Assembly (NCBI GenBank): GCA_036346255.1
Contig: CM070617.1
Span: 9,326,080-9,390,079, forward strand
DNA: 64,000 nt
From: Ampelocalamus luodianensis
Lineage: Eukaryota > Streptophyta > Magnoliopsida > Poales > Poaceae
Direction of reading: 5' to 3'
Each line of letters opens with the position of its first letter. Position 1 is the first letter of the stretch. A program made the translations under genes and the position numbers. The notes under the pieces are model-generated. The model was not told where the DNA came from, did no database searches, and saw nothing but the letters and a program-made list of their open reading frames with translations. Positions 48,083 through 59,288 of the stretch are shown in pieces.

Positions 48083-51000
48083 GTGAACTACAAGACCGGT
48101 GGAAAACATTGGGTGCTTGATAGTGGATGTACTCAACACATGACCGGTGATAGAAAAATGTTCACCACATTCGAGAACGTAAAAGGAAGTGACAAGATCA
48201 CATTTGGAGACAATAGTAAAGGAAAGGTAATAGGATTGGGTAAAATCGCTATCTCAAATGACCTTTCCATTTCTAATGTATCTTTAGTTGAATCACTAAA
48301 TTTCAATTTGTTATCCGTTGCCCAAATATGTGATCTTGGCTTAATTTGCTCTTTCTCTAATGAAGGTGTTTCAATTTCAAATGAAAAAGATAGTGATTTA
48401 GTTTTCAAAGGTTTTAGATTTGGAAATCTTTACTTGGTAGATTTCTCCTCAAATGCATCATGCTTACAAACTTGTTTAATTGCAAAAACTTCCTTGGGTT
48501 GGCTTTGGCATAGAAGGCTAGCTTATGTTGGCATGATTCTACTTAAAAAGCTTTTCAAACATGATCTAGTTGTTGGCTTGAAAGATGTGAAGTTTGAGAA
48601 AAATCGACTCTGTAGTGCTTGTCAAGCCGGTAAACAAGTCGCAAGCTCTCACCCCTCCAAGAGTATCATGTCAACTTTTAGACCATTGGAACTCTTACAT
48701 ATGGATTTGTTTGGGCCAACAACCTATAAGAGTATCGGGAGAAATAGCTATTGTTTAGTTATCGTGGATGATCACTCTAGATATACATGAGTGTTCTTTC
48801 TAGATGACAAGAGCGAAACCTCCAGAATTTTCAAAAGTTTCGCAAAAAGGGCCCAAAATGAATTTGATTTTAAAATAAAGAAAATCCGTAGTGATAATGG
48901 TTCTGAGTTCAAGAATACCAAAGTTGAAGACTTTTGTGATGAACTTGGAATAAAGCACGAACTTTCCACAACCTACACTCCGGAGCAAAATGGAGTTGCA
49001 GAAAGGAAAAATCGTACATTAATTGAAATGGCTAGGACAATGCTTGATGAATATAATACTTACGATAGCTTTTGGGCGGAAGCAATTAACACCGCTTGTC
49101 ACGCCATAAATCGTCTTTATTTGCATCGCCTTTTGAAAAAGACTTCCTATGAACTTCTTGTTGGAAGAAAACCGAACATCTCTTATTTTCGTGTCTTTGG
49201 TTGCAAGTGTTATATTTTGAAAAAGGGTGTTCGTCTTTCAAAATTTGCAAGTAGATGTGATGTTGGGTTCTTGCTCGGTTACTCTTCAAATAGCAAAACA
49301 TATCGTGTCTTCAATCAAAACTCCGGTTTGGTTGAAGAAAGACACGATGTTCAATTTGATGAAACTAACGGCTCCCAAGAAGAGCACGAGAATTTGGATG
49401 ATGTAGGCTGTGAAGCCTTAAGAAAAGCAATGGAATATATGCAAATAGGCGACATTAAGCCTGAAGACAATCCATCATCCTCTACTCAAGTTGAGCCTCC
49501 TACCTCTTCCACAAGTCAAGTACAATCTAATGAAGATGACAATAAGGAAGATAATCAACCATCCAACCTACCACCAAGAATCCACAATGCAATTGCAAAA
49601 GATCATCCAATAGATCAAATATTGGGTAATGTTAGTAAGGGTGTTCAAACTCGATCTCGTGTCGCTTCATTTTGTGAACATTACTCGTTTGTCTCTTCTC
49701 TTGAGCCAAAGCAGGTAGATGAAGCACTTAATGATCCCGATTGGATGAACGCTATGCATGAAGAACTCAATAACTTCACCCGTAATGAAGTTTGGACATT
49801 GGTGGATCGACCTAAAGAATACAACGTCATTGGTACAAAATGGTTATTTAGAAACAAACAAGATGAAAATGGTATGGTTGTAAGAAACAAAGCAAGATTG
49901 GTTGCACAAGGCTTTTCACAAGTCGACGGTTTAGATTTTGGTAAAACTTTTGCTCCCGTAGCTCGGCTTGAGTCTATCAGAATACTACTTGCTTTTGCAT
50001 CATGCTTTGATATTAAACTATTTCAAATGGATGTCAAAAGTGCATTCTTAAATGGTAAAATATCCGAACTTGTCTTTGTTGAACAACCCCCCGGTTTTGA
50101 AGATCCTAAAAATCCAAATCATGTCTACAAATTCTCAAAGGCGCTATATGGTCTTAAACAGGCTCCTAGAGCATGGTATGAACGCCTTAGAGGTTTTCTA
50201 ATCTCAAAGGATTCAAAATTGGGAAAATTGATTCAACTCTGTTTACTAAAGTCTTAGATGATGATTTCTTTGTATGCCAAATTTATGTTGATGATATTAT
50301 ATTTAGTTCTACTAATCAAGACTTTTGCAAAGAATTTAGTGATATGATGTCTAGGGAATTTGAAATGTCCATGATCGGTGAACTTAGCTATTTCCTCGGA
50401 CTTCAAATCAAACAACTCAAAGATGGAACTTTTGTGAGTCAAACAAAGTATGCAAAGGATTTGATCAAGAGATTTGGTATGGAGGATGCAAAACCCATCA
50501 AGACTCCCATGGCAACCAACGGTCATCTCGACCTTAATGAGGGAGGTAAATCGGTAGATTTAAAGCTTTATAGGTCTATGATTGGTAGATTGCTTTATCT
50601 TAATACATCTAGGCCCGATATCATGTTTAGTGTTTGTATGTGTGCTCGTTTTCAAGCTTCTCCAAAAGAATATCATCTTATGGCTGTTAAAAGGATTCTT
50701 GGATATTTAAAGCATTCCTCTTGCATAGGCTTATGGTATCCTAAAGGTGCTAAATTTAATTTAATTAGATATTCCGATTCCGATTATGCGGGTTGCAGAG
50801 TGGATAGAAAAAGCACCTCCGGAAGTTGTCAATTCTTAGGAAGATCTTTAGTTTCTTGGTCCTCAAAGAAACAAAACTCCGTAGCCCTATCCACCGCCGA
50901 AGCGGAGTATGTCTCCGCAGGTAGCTGTTGTGCTCAATTGCTATGGATGAAGCAAACCTTGATGGATTATGGAATAAATTTATCTAAAATGCCTCTTTTG

Positions 51001-51237
51001 TGTGACAATGAAAGTGCTGTAAAAGTAGCCAACAATCCGGTTCAACACTCCAGGACTAAACACATAGATATTCGCCACCATTTTCTTAGAGATCATGTAA
51101 GCCAAGGTGATATTGTGATTAGCCACATAAGAACTGATGATCAATTAGCGGACATTTTCACAAAGCCTCTAGATGAAAGCCGTTTCTGCAATTTGAGGAA
51201 TAAATTAAATGTTATAGATCTTTCAAATGTCATTTGA
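48083..51237 (+). pseudogene. Sirevirus pol with one stop and one frameshift
   Basis: Protease has DSGCTQHMTGD near 48118-48155. The integrase zinc finger lies near 48500-48640, but its WHRRLAYVG sequence has tyrosine where copia integrases carry the second zinc-binding histidine. The integrase core carries the DDE residues: MDLFGP near 48700, RSDNGSEF near 48895, and PEQNGVAERKNRT near 48980. A TGA at 48788-48790 stops the frame within the core, where related proteins have tryptophan. Reverse transcriptase covers about 49730-50600 with MDVKSAFLNG. A loss of one base near 50205-50215 shifts the frame before YVDDIIF at 50285. RNase H runs to 51237 with DYAGCRVDRKSTSG and STAEAEYVSA. Apart from these lesions the frames are long and clean, so decay is recent. 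Confidence 0.92.
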
Positions 51238-52569
51238 TTGCATTATGTTCATGGATTCTCTTTTGAATTCGATTCTCTCCTTGGTTCTCTTGATTCAAAA
51301 ACTTAGATGGGAAACACATACAGGGGGAGTGCTATACACTCTTCATGTATATCACATCCTTACATGTGCACATTGAAAATTATGCTAGAAACCCTTTTCT
51401 TTAACAAAAACCCTTTTTGGTCAAAAGTTTACCTCTAGTCTTTATTTACCAAATCTCTTGAAAGACTAGTTATTCCTATAATATATTGCATTTCAAAAGC
51501 TTTTGGTTGAAAAGATCTAAAAATTTCAATCCTTGCCCAAACTTTGTTATCTTGTATCTTGTTTTGACCAAAAACGTTCCTTTTTGTCCAAAATCTACAT
51601 CACTAGGATTTTGTTAGTGCTATCAAAAGGAAAAACCTCAAGACAGTTATTCGTGACCTTTTTCGTGTTGTTGTGTTTTTCAAATCTCCTAATCAAATAA
51701 AAGTTAATTGAGTTTGAATCTTACCAAAAAGTAACTCAAAACCCGAAAATTGTCAAAGTCACCTTCTAGCATATGATGAGTATTGCTATTTAGACAAGGT
51801 TTTCTCCCATACATTGACTCAAGATAGTCTCTCATACATTCTCTCTCAAGTAAAAATTCCATTGGTGTGTTTCTCTCGTTTCTTCTCAAAATCATCTCCA
51901 AAATTATTTATAAAAGAAAAGGTTAATTTCCTTATGTTCTTGTTTTCTCTTCTTCTTAATCTCGTTGAAAACTGCTCCAAGATGGTTTTTGTATTTCTTG
52001 CAAACTTTGTGGAGCAAGGACAACACAAAATTTCAGCTTTTTCTCGCTGTGCGGTCAACCCGCCGTCCATTGTCCGGTCAACCCGCATGCACTTCCCCGG
52101 GTTAACCGCTCCTCCTTCATCGGTCTGACCGCGCCTGGCATTTAAGATGGTTTCACCTACCTCAGTTATTTCTCTTACCCCACCGACGGTTTTTACTTTT
52201 CCTCTCCTCATCTCTCTCTCCCGTCGGTTCCTCTTTCACTCTCTCTCGTCGCTGCCTACGGCGCCCGCGCTGGCCCTCCTTTCTCCCGCCGCCGGCTGTC
52301 CTCCTTGCCGTTCGCTGGACTCCCAAACTTCGCCGGTTGCTCTCCTCTCCGAAGCCGCCTCAAATCCGGCCCCAAGGTTTTCCTCTCTCTCTCTCTCTCT
52401 CTCTTCCCGTGATTCCAATCTAGATCCAAATCTTGAGCTTTCTTCTTCTCTACATAAGTCTCAAGTACATACCTTGTGTTTGTATGACAATGTATGTGTC
52501 CAGTAGCCTTTTGCCTCGATCTGGTGTGATTGATTGAACTCCTAGGGTTTCTCTGTCGAGCGTCGACCG
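51238..52569. other. Spacer between pol and the env-like frame
   Basis: Non-coding Sirevirus interior. It has a polypurine-like CAGGGGGAG at 51321, short repeats of GGTCAACCCGC type at 52050-52105, and a (CT)n run at 52383-52403. Confidence 0.65.
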
Positions 52570-54077
52570 GTGTTCATCTTGCAGTCGGTCAGACAGCGAT
52601 CCGACCGACGTATAAATCGCGGTCTGACCGGCCCTGCCAGAAAAACATCTAGCTGTTGTCTCTTTCAATCCTTTTACTTATCGGATCTTGCCTCTTCACC
52701 AGATCTCATGGCACGAACCAAGACGGTTGGTGATCCCGGAGCATCCTCTTCCCGCTCTCGTCCTCCCCGGCAAGCCACTCATCGCCCTCCTATTGAACAC
52801 AGCGACTCCGAAAGCGATGAAGCACAGCCTACTGAATCTTCTATTCCTAGCGCTCATGATGACATGGATGAAGATTCTCAAGAAGATGATGCCGAGCAGC
52901 AATTTCCACCAGAACCTCGAGTCGACCTTCGATCCATTAAGAATGAAGACTTTATGCGGCTCAGACAAAAGAATCAGTATACCATGCCAAGAACAGCCAC
53001 CGACTCCAGGTTTCACACTCTGTTCCAGGAGGATACTTATAATCATGTGATCATTCATAAGCAGTTTGCCATTCAGAAATACATCAATTGGGCTTACCTC
53101 AATGAGCAAACTCGCTATGAAGGTCTCTACTCTCGTTTTCGTTCTGCCGGAGTGGATGGCATAGTCAGTGTCAAGTGCAATTTCAATGAAAATATCATTC
53201 GACAGTTTTATGCCACAGTTCATATTGCTCCCAACTTTGCCACTCTCACCTGGATGACTGGCTCCAAGCGCTACTCAGCCACCAAGCGACATTTTGAGGA
53301 GGCTCTCAATCTGCCTCACAGGGATTATGTCAAGCTTCATCTTGAGCCCGTCCTTCAGACTCCAGCACAGACAAAGTTCTATGATTAGAATTATGCTGGA
53401 TATGTTCCTGGAAAAGTTGCTGGTTTATTACCTCTTCCAAGCGTCATTAATAGGATTATACGAGCTACCATCTTGCCCAGGAGTGGCAATAATGATGCTA
53501 TTCGCAGTCATGCACGAATGTTATTGAATCATGATGCATGGCAAGAAATTTGACATCATGCATCTTATTTTGACCGGTGGCAGCTTGCAAAGGTGATTTG
53601 GGAAAGCGAATGTACTATGCACCTTACATCATGCAGCTCATTCACAGGGTGTCTGACTTCAATGGTGCACTTCCTTTTCCTCACAAACAATACAAGCCTG
53701 AAGGTGATCATCAGCGTGATTTGAGGAATAGGCCTTTGGGAAGGCAAGCCTCTCCAGGTGACAATGAACCTTCAGAACTTCCTCAGTCAGCTCCTCAGCA
53801 ACAGGGTAGACTTGATCCTCTTTTGATGGAAACTCTGCACAAGGGTATCACCACTATTGTCTCTCGCTTTGATGCTGTGGATCGTCGCATGGAGATTCTT
53901 GATCATCGCATGGATACCATTGATCGCCATTATCAAGCTCTGGACACTCGGCAGGCTGCCCTGGAGACCTCCAACACTGCCGTGCTTCACCGTCTTGATC
54001 AATTGACTGGTTGGGTTTCTGACATTCAGGCTTCTCAGGCGCAGATTTTGACTCGTGTGTCGTCCATAGAGCAGTGA
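52570..54077 (+). pseudogene. Env-like third frame of the Sirevirus, broken
   Basis: From the likely ATG at 52708 (MARTKTVGDPGASSS) comes an acidic, low-complexity N-terminus. A conserved globular part follows (KQFAIQKYINWAYL, then IIRQFYATVHIAP and TLTWMTG), resembling the plant-transposon domain found in Sirevirus env-like frames. A TAG at 53386-53388 stops it. Homology continues in the same frame to about 53520, then in two other frames to 54077. The tail (about 53820-54077) has repeated hydrophobic heptads such as FDAVDRRMEILDHRMD, a probable coiled coil. No clear signal peptide or membrane segment was seen. The role of this product is not established. An ancestral envelope is a hypothesis from the literature. 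Confidence 0.75.
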
Positions 54078-54184
54078 GTCACTTATTCTCGCCGCTGTCG
54101 TGTGGATCCTTCCCCAGCAGCTCCTTCCACTTCGACTGACGCTCCTCCTCCTCCTCCTACCTCTTAGCTTTTGGTATTTGATGC

Positions 54185-54650
54185 CAAAGGGGGAGAAGAC
54201 CTTTATATATATCTATATAGCCTATTGATAATACTATGGTGTTCTACTCACTATGTTTTGGACCCTCTTTGTAATAGGATTGTGGATAAGTTTGTGGTTG
54301 TTCGCTGTTTGTTATCCTTTTGGACTTATTAAACTGTTTGTTATTATAATCTCTTTTGTGAACCTGGTTGAATGTTTGAATCTCCCTTGATTATTCTGTC
54401 TATAATGTTACTCTTTCAGTCAAAAGTTATTACAAGAGAACATGATTCTTTGCATATAGTCAGGGGGAGCTTCCCTTCACTTTTAATGACTTAGCTAGCA
54501 TTGTGTTTTTTTTATATCCCCTATATTGTCTCTTGTCACACGCTATCTATTTCATTTCGTAGAACATACATCTTGCTCAAAACTTTGTGTATGTTCAAAT
54601 TAATCCATCTTCTAAATGAGGTTGTCATCAATTACCAAAAATAGGGAGAT
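54185..54650 (+). promoter_or_regulatory. Polypurine tract region of the Sirevirus
   Basis: CAAAGGGGGAGAA at 54185-54197, CAGGGGGAG at 54461-54469, and AATAGGGAGAT directly before the right LTR. Several PPT-like motifs upstream of the 3' LTR are a known Sirevirus trait. Confidence 0.75.
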
Positions 54651-56136
54651 TGAAGAATCTAGGCCCCATGTGTAATGTTTTGGTAATTATGATAACCATG
54701 TGTCTTTCACTAACTCGTTTTGTCAAGATGGTGATAGGGTTGTCAATGGGAATATTCGAAAGAACTCTAAAAGCACATCATCTCGGTGAAAGCAAAGGTA
54801 GCTAGTAAATAGAACCTTTTCTTTCTTTACCGGTCTAGGAGAATGGAGAAAAAGACCGGATTAGTAGAATAGGAAACCGTACTATAAAGAGGGATCAATT
54901 GTCCAGTAGCTTGAACGCTAAAGATGCCAAAAGATTGCTCAAGTCTTGATTGGTTAAACTTGGTTCCATTTGAAATGGTCTGGCCTCAATTTTATTGTGT
55001 TTTATCTTCAAGGTCGGACTGACCGGCGTTTACAGGCCGGACTGACCGATAGTCCGGATCGACAACACGGTTAGCTTTTTCTAGTAAGCTTCTTCTCTGT
55101 GTTTTCCTAGTCCGGACTAACCGCCGGCTAAATACCGGACTGACCGGACATCCGGGTCGAGGTCCCGGTCAGCTTTTTCCAGAGAAGGAAGTTTTGTGAT
55201 TTTCTCGAGTCCGGACTGACCGACAGTATTTACACGGACTGACCAGACCTCCGGGTCGAGTTCCCGGTCAGCTTTTTTCAGAGAAGTATTTTTCTTTGTT
55301 TTGCTAAAAAGCTGGGTCCGGACTGACCGGGGACATAACTGCGGTCTGACCGGATCTCTCTGTAACGGATAGTTTTTACGCATTTAATGCGGAGCAGTCG
55401 ACCGTTATCTCAGCAGGCCGGACTGACCGGCCACATACCTGCGGACTGACCACACTTCGGGGTTTCGTGCTCCAACAGCTAGTACAGTGGGTTGAGGCTA
55501 TACATACCTCACCCACTGCAGCATATGTTTGTTGTTGAACCTCATTTAACACTCTTGAGCCCCTTTGCTTGTTCCTACACTCTTGAGAGCATTGATTTCA
55601 TCTTGCAAAGGTTGTTGAGGTTTTTCCGAGTGCATTTATTAAAGCTTGATCTTTGTGGCACTTGAGCATCTTCAAGCGAAGAATCGTTGATTTATTACTC
55701 TTGGAGATTGCCGTCTCCTAGACGGTTTGGCGGTGCAAGTTCGGTGATCTTTTCAAAGAAGATTGTGAAAAGGCCCGGCTTCGAGATTGTGAGTGGTTCG
55801 GTGTTCACCATCTCCGGAGCGGAGGAAGAACAACCAATAGTGATCGAGGAAAGACTTAAGTCGTGGAGCCGGCTTGATTTGTTCAAGCTCCCTCAACGTG
55901 GACTAGTGAAGACCGGCAAGTCTTCGATACCACGGAAAACATCGTTGTTTCATTGTGGTTACTTCTAGTCTTTACTCTTCCGTATTTATATTTCTTGCTT
56001 GATCATTGTGTTTGTATTGCTTAGCTAGAAGTATAACTTGTTTAGACTAAGTTGTTATTGGCTTAACTTGTTGTTTTGTTAAAAAGTTTAAAAACCTCCT
56101 ATTCACCCCCTCTAGTTGGTTATCCTTGATCCTACA
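54651..56136 (+). repeat. Right Sirevirus LTR
   Basis: 1486 bp, TGAAGAATC to CCTACA, followed by CCGGG (56137-56141). It contains many (T)CCGGACTGACCGG motifs in 55010-55450. The TATA box is altered to TATACATA at 55499-55506. Confidence 0.93.
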
Positions 56137-56261
56137 CCGGGGCTTCAACCCATAGCTTTTCTCATGGACACCCATCCATGTCAAACTGTTTTACAAAACA
56201 TTTTGAAATCGAAGTCTAACTTTGAGTGGCTTTGCCAGCATGTCCATGACCGTGGACACGG

Positions 56262-56273
56262 CTATTCGAATAG
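56262..56273. promoter_or_regulatory. Conserved palindrome CTATTCGAATAG in gypsy LTR
   Basis: A perfect 12-bp palindrome within a block (about 56240-56310) shared with 62740-62810 of the other gypsy LTR. Function unknown. Confidence 0.6.
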
Positions 56274-58287
56274 TTTTACACTCTGCAGAGGTTGTACAAC
56301 TTTACCCACAAGACATGAATTCTCTAGTTTGTTTAGCATCCGTCGATACCACCGCTCACTACCTTAGGTAAGCAGTCTAGAGCACGTGTCAAGGCATTTA
56401 CAATGCGCCATTCCACCGTAGCCCTCCCTCGCTAAGATTTCACCCCCTTTGGACTACCCGTCCGCAGGGTTCAGGCCCCCTCTTGCGCCAAGTGGGACTA
56501 ACACAGGTCATAACATGACTACCCACTGCACCAACAGGAATGACCATGATGGAACTTTGCAAATTAATTTACCATGTCCTGCCCATACAGGACATGTGGT
56601 AGTACGATGTGGCTTAGCAAGATGCGGCTCGAAGACCGGTCCTTAACTGACCTGGGCGACAACCAATAGAACCATGGGCCTCAACCTACCCAGTTGAGCC
56701 CGTGCATAAACCTGCACCCGCCAGACAACCAATACGCCCAAGTCCAAATCATCATTTTATTTTATTTTCCGAAGTCATTTATAAAACTCCCATGACACAC
56801 CAATTGATCTTTGGCTGAAATCTCCCAAATCAAACATATTTTGTCTATAAGCGTGGCTAAGCACAATATTTTCTAAATGATCCTAGTCCATACTATTGTA
56901 TCAACTAGGTTTTATCTAGGGTGACAATATGCTTGCTTCAATTACCAAAACTGGCCATACAAAGGATTTTAGGCATAACTATAAATTTAAAAACAAGAAT
57001 TTAAATTACTGAATATAAATAAGCATGTAGTAATAATTTGAAACAGAATTTAAATAATTTTTAAATAATGGGTGCAAATATGATCAAGAATGTAACTTGC
57101 CTTGATCAAATAGTTGCTCTCAAACGGCGTCGAAATCTGACTCTCCGAAGTCGTCGAAATCTATACGCGAAAATAAGCCAAATTCAAACTAAATTCAAAT
57201 AAGATCCAAATTAACTCCAAATTGAATAATTTTGGTTTAGCTGGCTAGATCTTGAATTTAGATAAATTTAGAAATTTTAATGGGCTCAATCGGAGTTCGG
57301 ATGCAAAAGATATGGGCTTTGGAAGATTCAAATTACATGAAATGATAGTTTTAGGGTTTAAAAAAATTATTGGTCAAATGAGCTCAAAATTAAATAATTT
57401 TGGTTTAGTTAGCTAGATAATAATTGTATAAAAATTTTGCAATTTGAATCACCGAATTTGGAGCTGGGATTCAAAAGATATGAATTTTCTAAGTTTAAAT
57501 CTATTAAAAACCCTAAATCTGATTTTAACAGATTTTCTTGAATTATTTTTCTAAATAAAAAGCCTTTTATTGCGCAATGCTGACGTCAGTGACTGATTTT
57601 CGGCATTAAAGAAAATAAATAAAAACCCTGACATGTGGGATCCACATGTCAGAGTCTCGGCTCTTGGTGGACTGGGTTCACCGAGATTTTGAAATGGTGG
57701 GGGTTTTGGAGTGCCACGCGGGCATGCTCACTGGGCAGGCACGCAGACGATTTTGGCGACGTGGCGCCGGGTGGCACCGAGGTGGCGGCTACGTCGGCGT
57801 GCCACGTTGGCACGGAGGGAAGGAGGTGGCGCTGACGCGGCGCCACAGTGGCGCGATGTGGCAATGGTGTGGCGTTGCCACGTCACCTTGGCACCGGCGG
57901 CGCTCGGGCCAGGATGGCGCCGGCGAACGGCGGCCCGACGAGGTCCGGCGAGGGCGGCAAGGGAAGAAGAGGGACGCGGGGATCATGGGGCGCATTCTTT
58001 GGTCACCTGAAGGCGTAGTAATGGCAGGCGGCGACGTGGCTCGGTGGTGTGGCGGTGCGGCGCTTCGGTGAGGCCCTGGCGGAGGTGAAGTGAGCACCGA
58101 GTGCGCGAGATCGCGGCGATGCCGATGGTGGCGGCGGCGAGGTCGAAGCACCGACGGTGGCGGTGCTATAGGCGGCGAGGTGCTTGCGGCCGACGAGGAG
58201 AAAAACTCAAAATCCGGCGAGACGAACGCGAAGGAGGAGAAATGAGTGAGGAGGAGGATGAGGAGGAAGGGGCGCACACGAGGCTCC

Positions 58288-58295
58288 CTTTTATA
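58288..58295 (-). promoter_or_regulatory. TATA box of the minus-strand gypsy LTR
   Basis: The minus strand reads GGCCTATAAAAGGGAGCC. The position within the LTR and GC-rich downstream sequence fit an LTR promoter. Confidence 0.7.
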
Positions 58296-59145
58296 GGCCA
58301 TGGGGAGGCCGGGATGGCGAGATCATGCGCGTCCGTGGCGGCGGCTGGGTGCGTGGGAGAATCGGGTGTGGAGAGAGGGGGAGGACGTGGGGGTGGTGGC
58401 GGTTGGGCACGCCGGGTCGTGCGCACGTCGCGCGGGAGGCGGGAGTGGTTGGAGCGGCGGTTGACGGAGTTCCCGCGAGCAACAATGGTGGCGTCTCGGG
58501 GAAGAAGAAGAATGCGAAGAAGAAGGGCGCGAGGGAAGAAGATGGGTCATGCGCCGTTGGATTTGCATCCAACGATGCGGGGTGGCGTGGTGCGGTGAGG
58601 GCGTCCGATGTCAATTAGACGGTGGGAGGGAGATAGGGGAGAGTGGGTGCGGCGGAGCGGCCGAAAAACGGGCCGGCGTAGAAAAAAAAAGATGGGCGGA
58701 TGAGGTTTCAGCCCAAGGGCAATTTGGGATTTTTGAATGCTTTTGCAATTTAATTAATCTGATTAATTCATTTTGGCTTTTGAAAATAGCAAATTAAATC
58801 CAAAAATTATGGAAAAATTCACAGAAATTCCCTGAGTTATATTGGACTTAATATAATTATTTTCAACTTAAAGTTGGCTTTCAATTTTGCAAATAAATTA
58901 TTTTGGCTTTGAAATACTTAGGAAAAAGCTTTTAAAATCTCGGAAAATTCTAGAAATTAAGTAAATTTTTATTTTTCAATTTAAATCCAATAAAACTTCA
59001 AGAACTTCAAATAAATTTTAAATTTTGACTTTGAAAACTTCAGAAATTCAAATAAAGCAATAAAACTCTATCAAATTCAAAAAATCCAATAAAACATTAA
59101 CTTTATTTTATTTTTATTTTGGTAACATAACCTTGGGATGTTACA

Positions 59146-59288
59146 AACTACCCCCCTTAAAAGGAATCTCGACCCCGAGATTCGGAGTGGCTAGAAAAAA
59201 AACATCCTGCTCATCATCCGACAGAATTTGAGTTGTAATATTGTACATATGTCCTCGTTCAGAATTTTGCAGCTTCCTGTTTGCTTGC
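59146..59288 (-). other. Gypsy polypurine tract and internal 3' remnant
   Basis: The minus strand reads AAGGGGGGTAGTT directly before the LTR start at 59145, a polypurine tract. About 140 bp of internal sequence remain before the next LTR fragment. The pol gene of this element is missing here. Confidence 0.7.

Larger units (their letters stand above)
42517..56136 (+). mobile_element. Sirevirus-type Ty1/copia element with rearranged 5' part
   Basis: LTRs start TGAAGAATC and end ATCCTACA. The CCGGG target duplication lies at 42512-42516 and 56137-56141. In between are the C-terminal part of gag, pol, an env-like third frame and several polypurine-tract-like motifs, the order known for Sireviruses. 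The left LTR carries a nested LTR (42959-46191). The left LTR is followed by a third CCGGG (47227-47231) and 93 bp of gypsy host flank instead of a primer binding site and gag start. The chimera cannot replicate on its own: it has no primer binding site, a headless gag, a stop and a frameshift in pol, and a broken env-like frame. Confidence 0.9.
42021..59145 (-). mobile_element. Ty3/gypsy 3' LTR, minus strand, host of the Sirevirus nest
   Basis: On the minus strand the LTR starts TGTAACATCCCAAGG at 59145 and ends GGGTCTTACA at 42021. Without the Sirevirus insertion (42517-56141) its length is about 3.5 kb. A polypurine tract lies just outside at 59146-59158, and a TATA box lies at 58288-58295. 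The GC-rich stretch 57640-58680 creates many spurious long open frames. The two halves are joined by the CCGGG target duplication of the Sirevirus. The matching 5' LTR was not identified with certainty. The gypsy LTR at 62300-64000 is related but diverged. Confidence 0.7.

Noticed and set aside
57640..58680. Many overlapping open frames on both strands
   Set aside because: GC-rich part of a gypsy LTR; alanine/arginine-rich products without domains.
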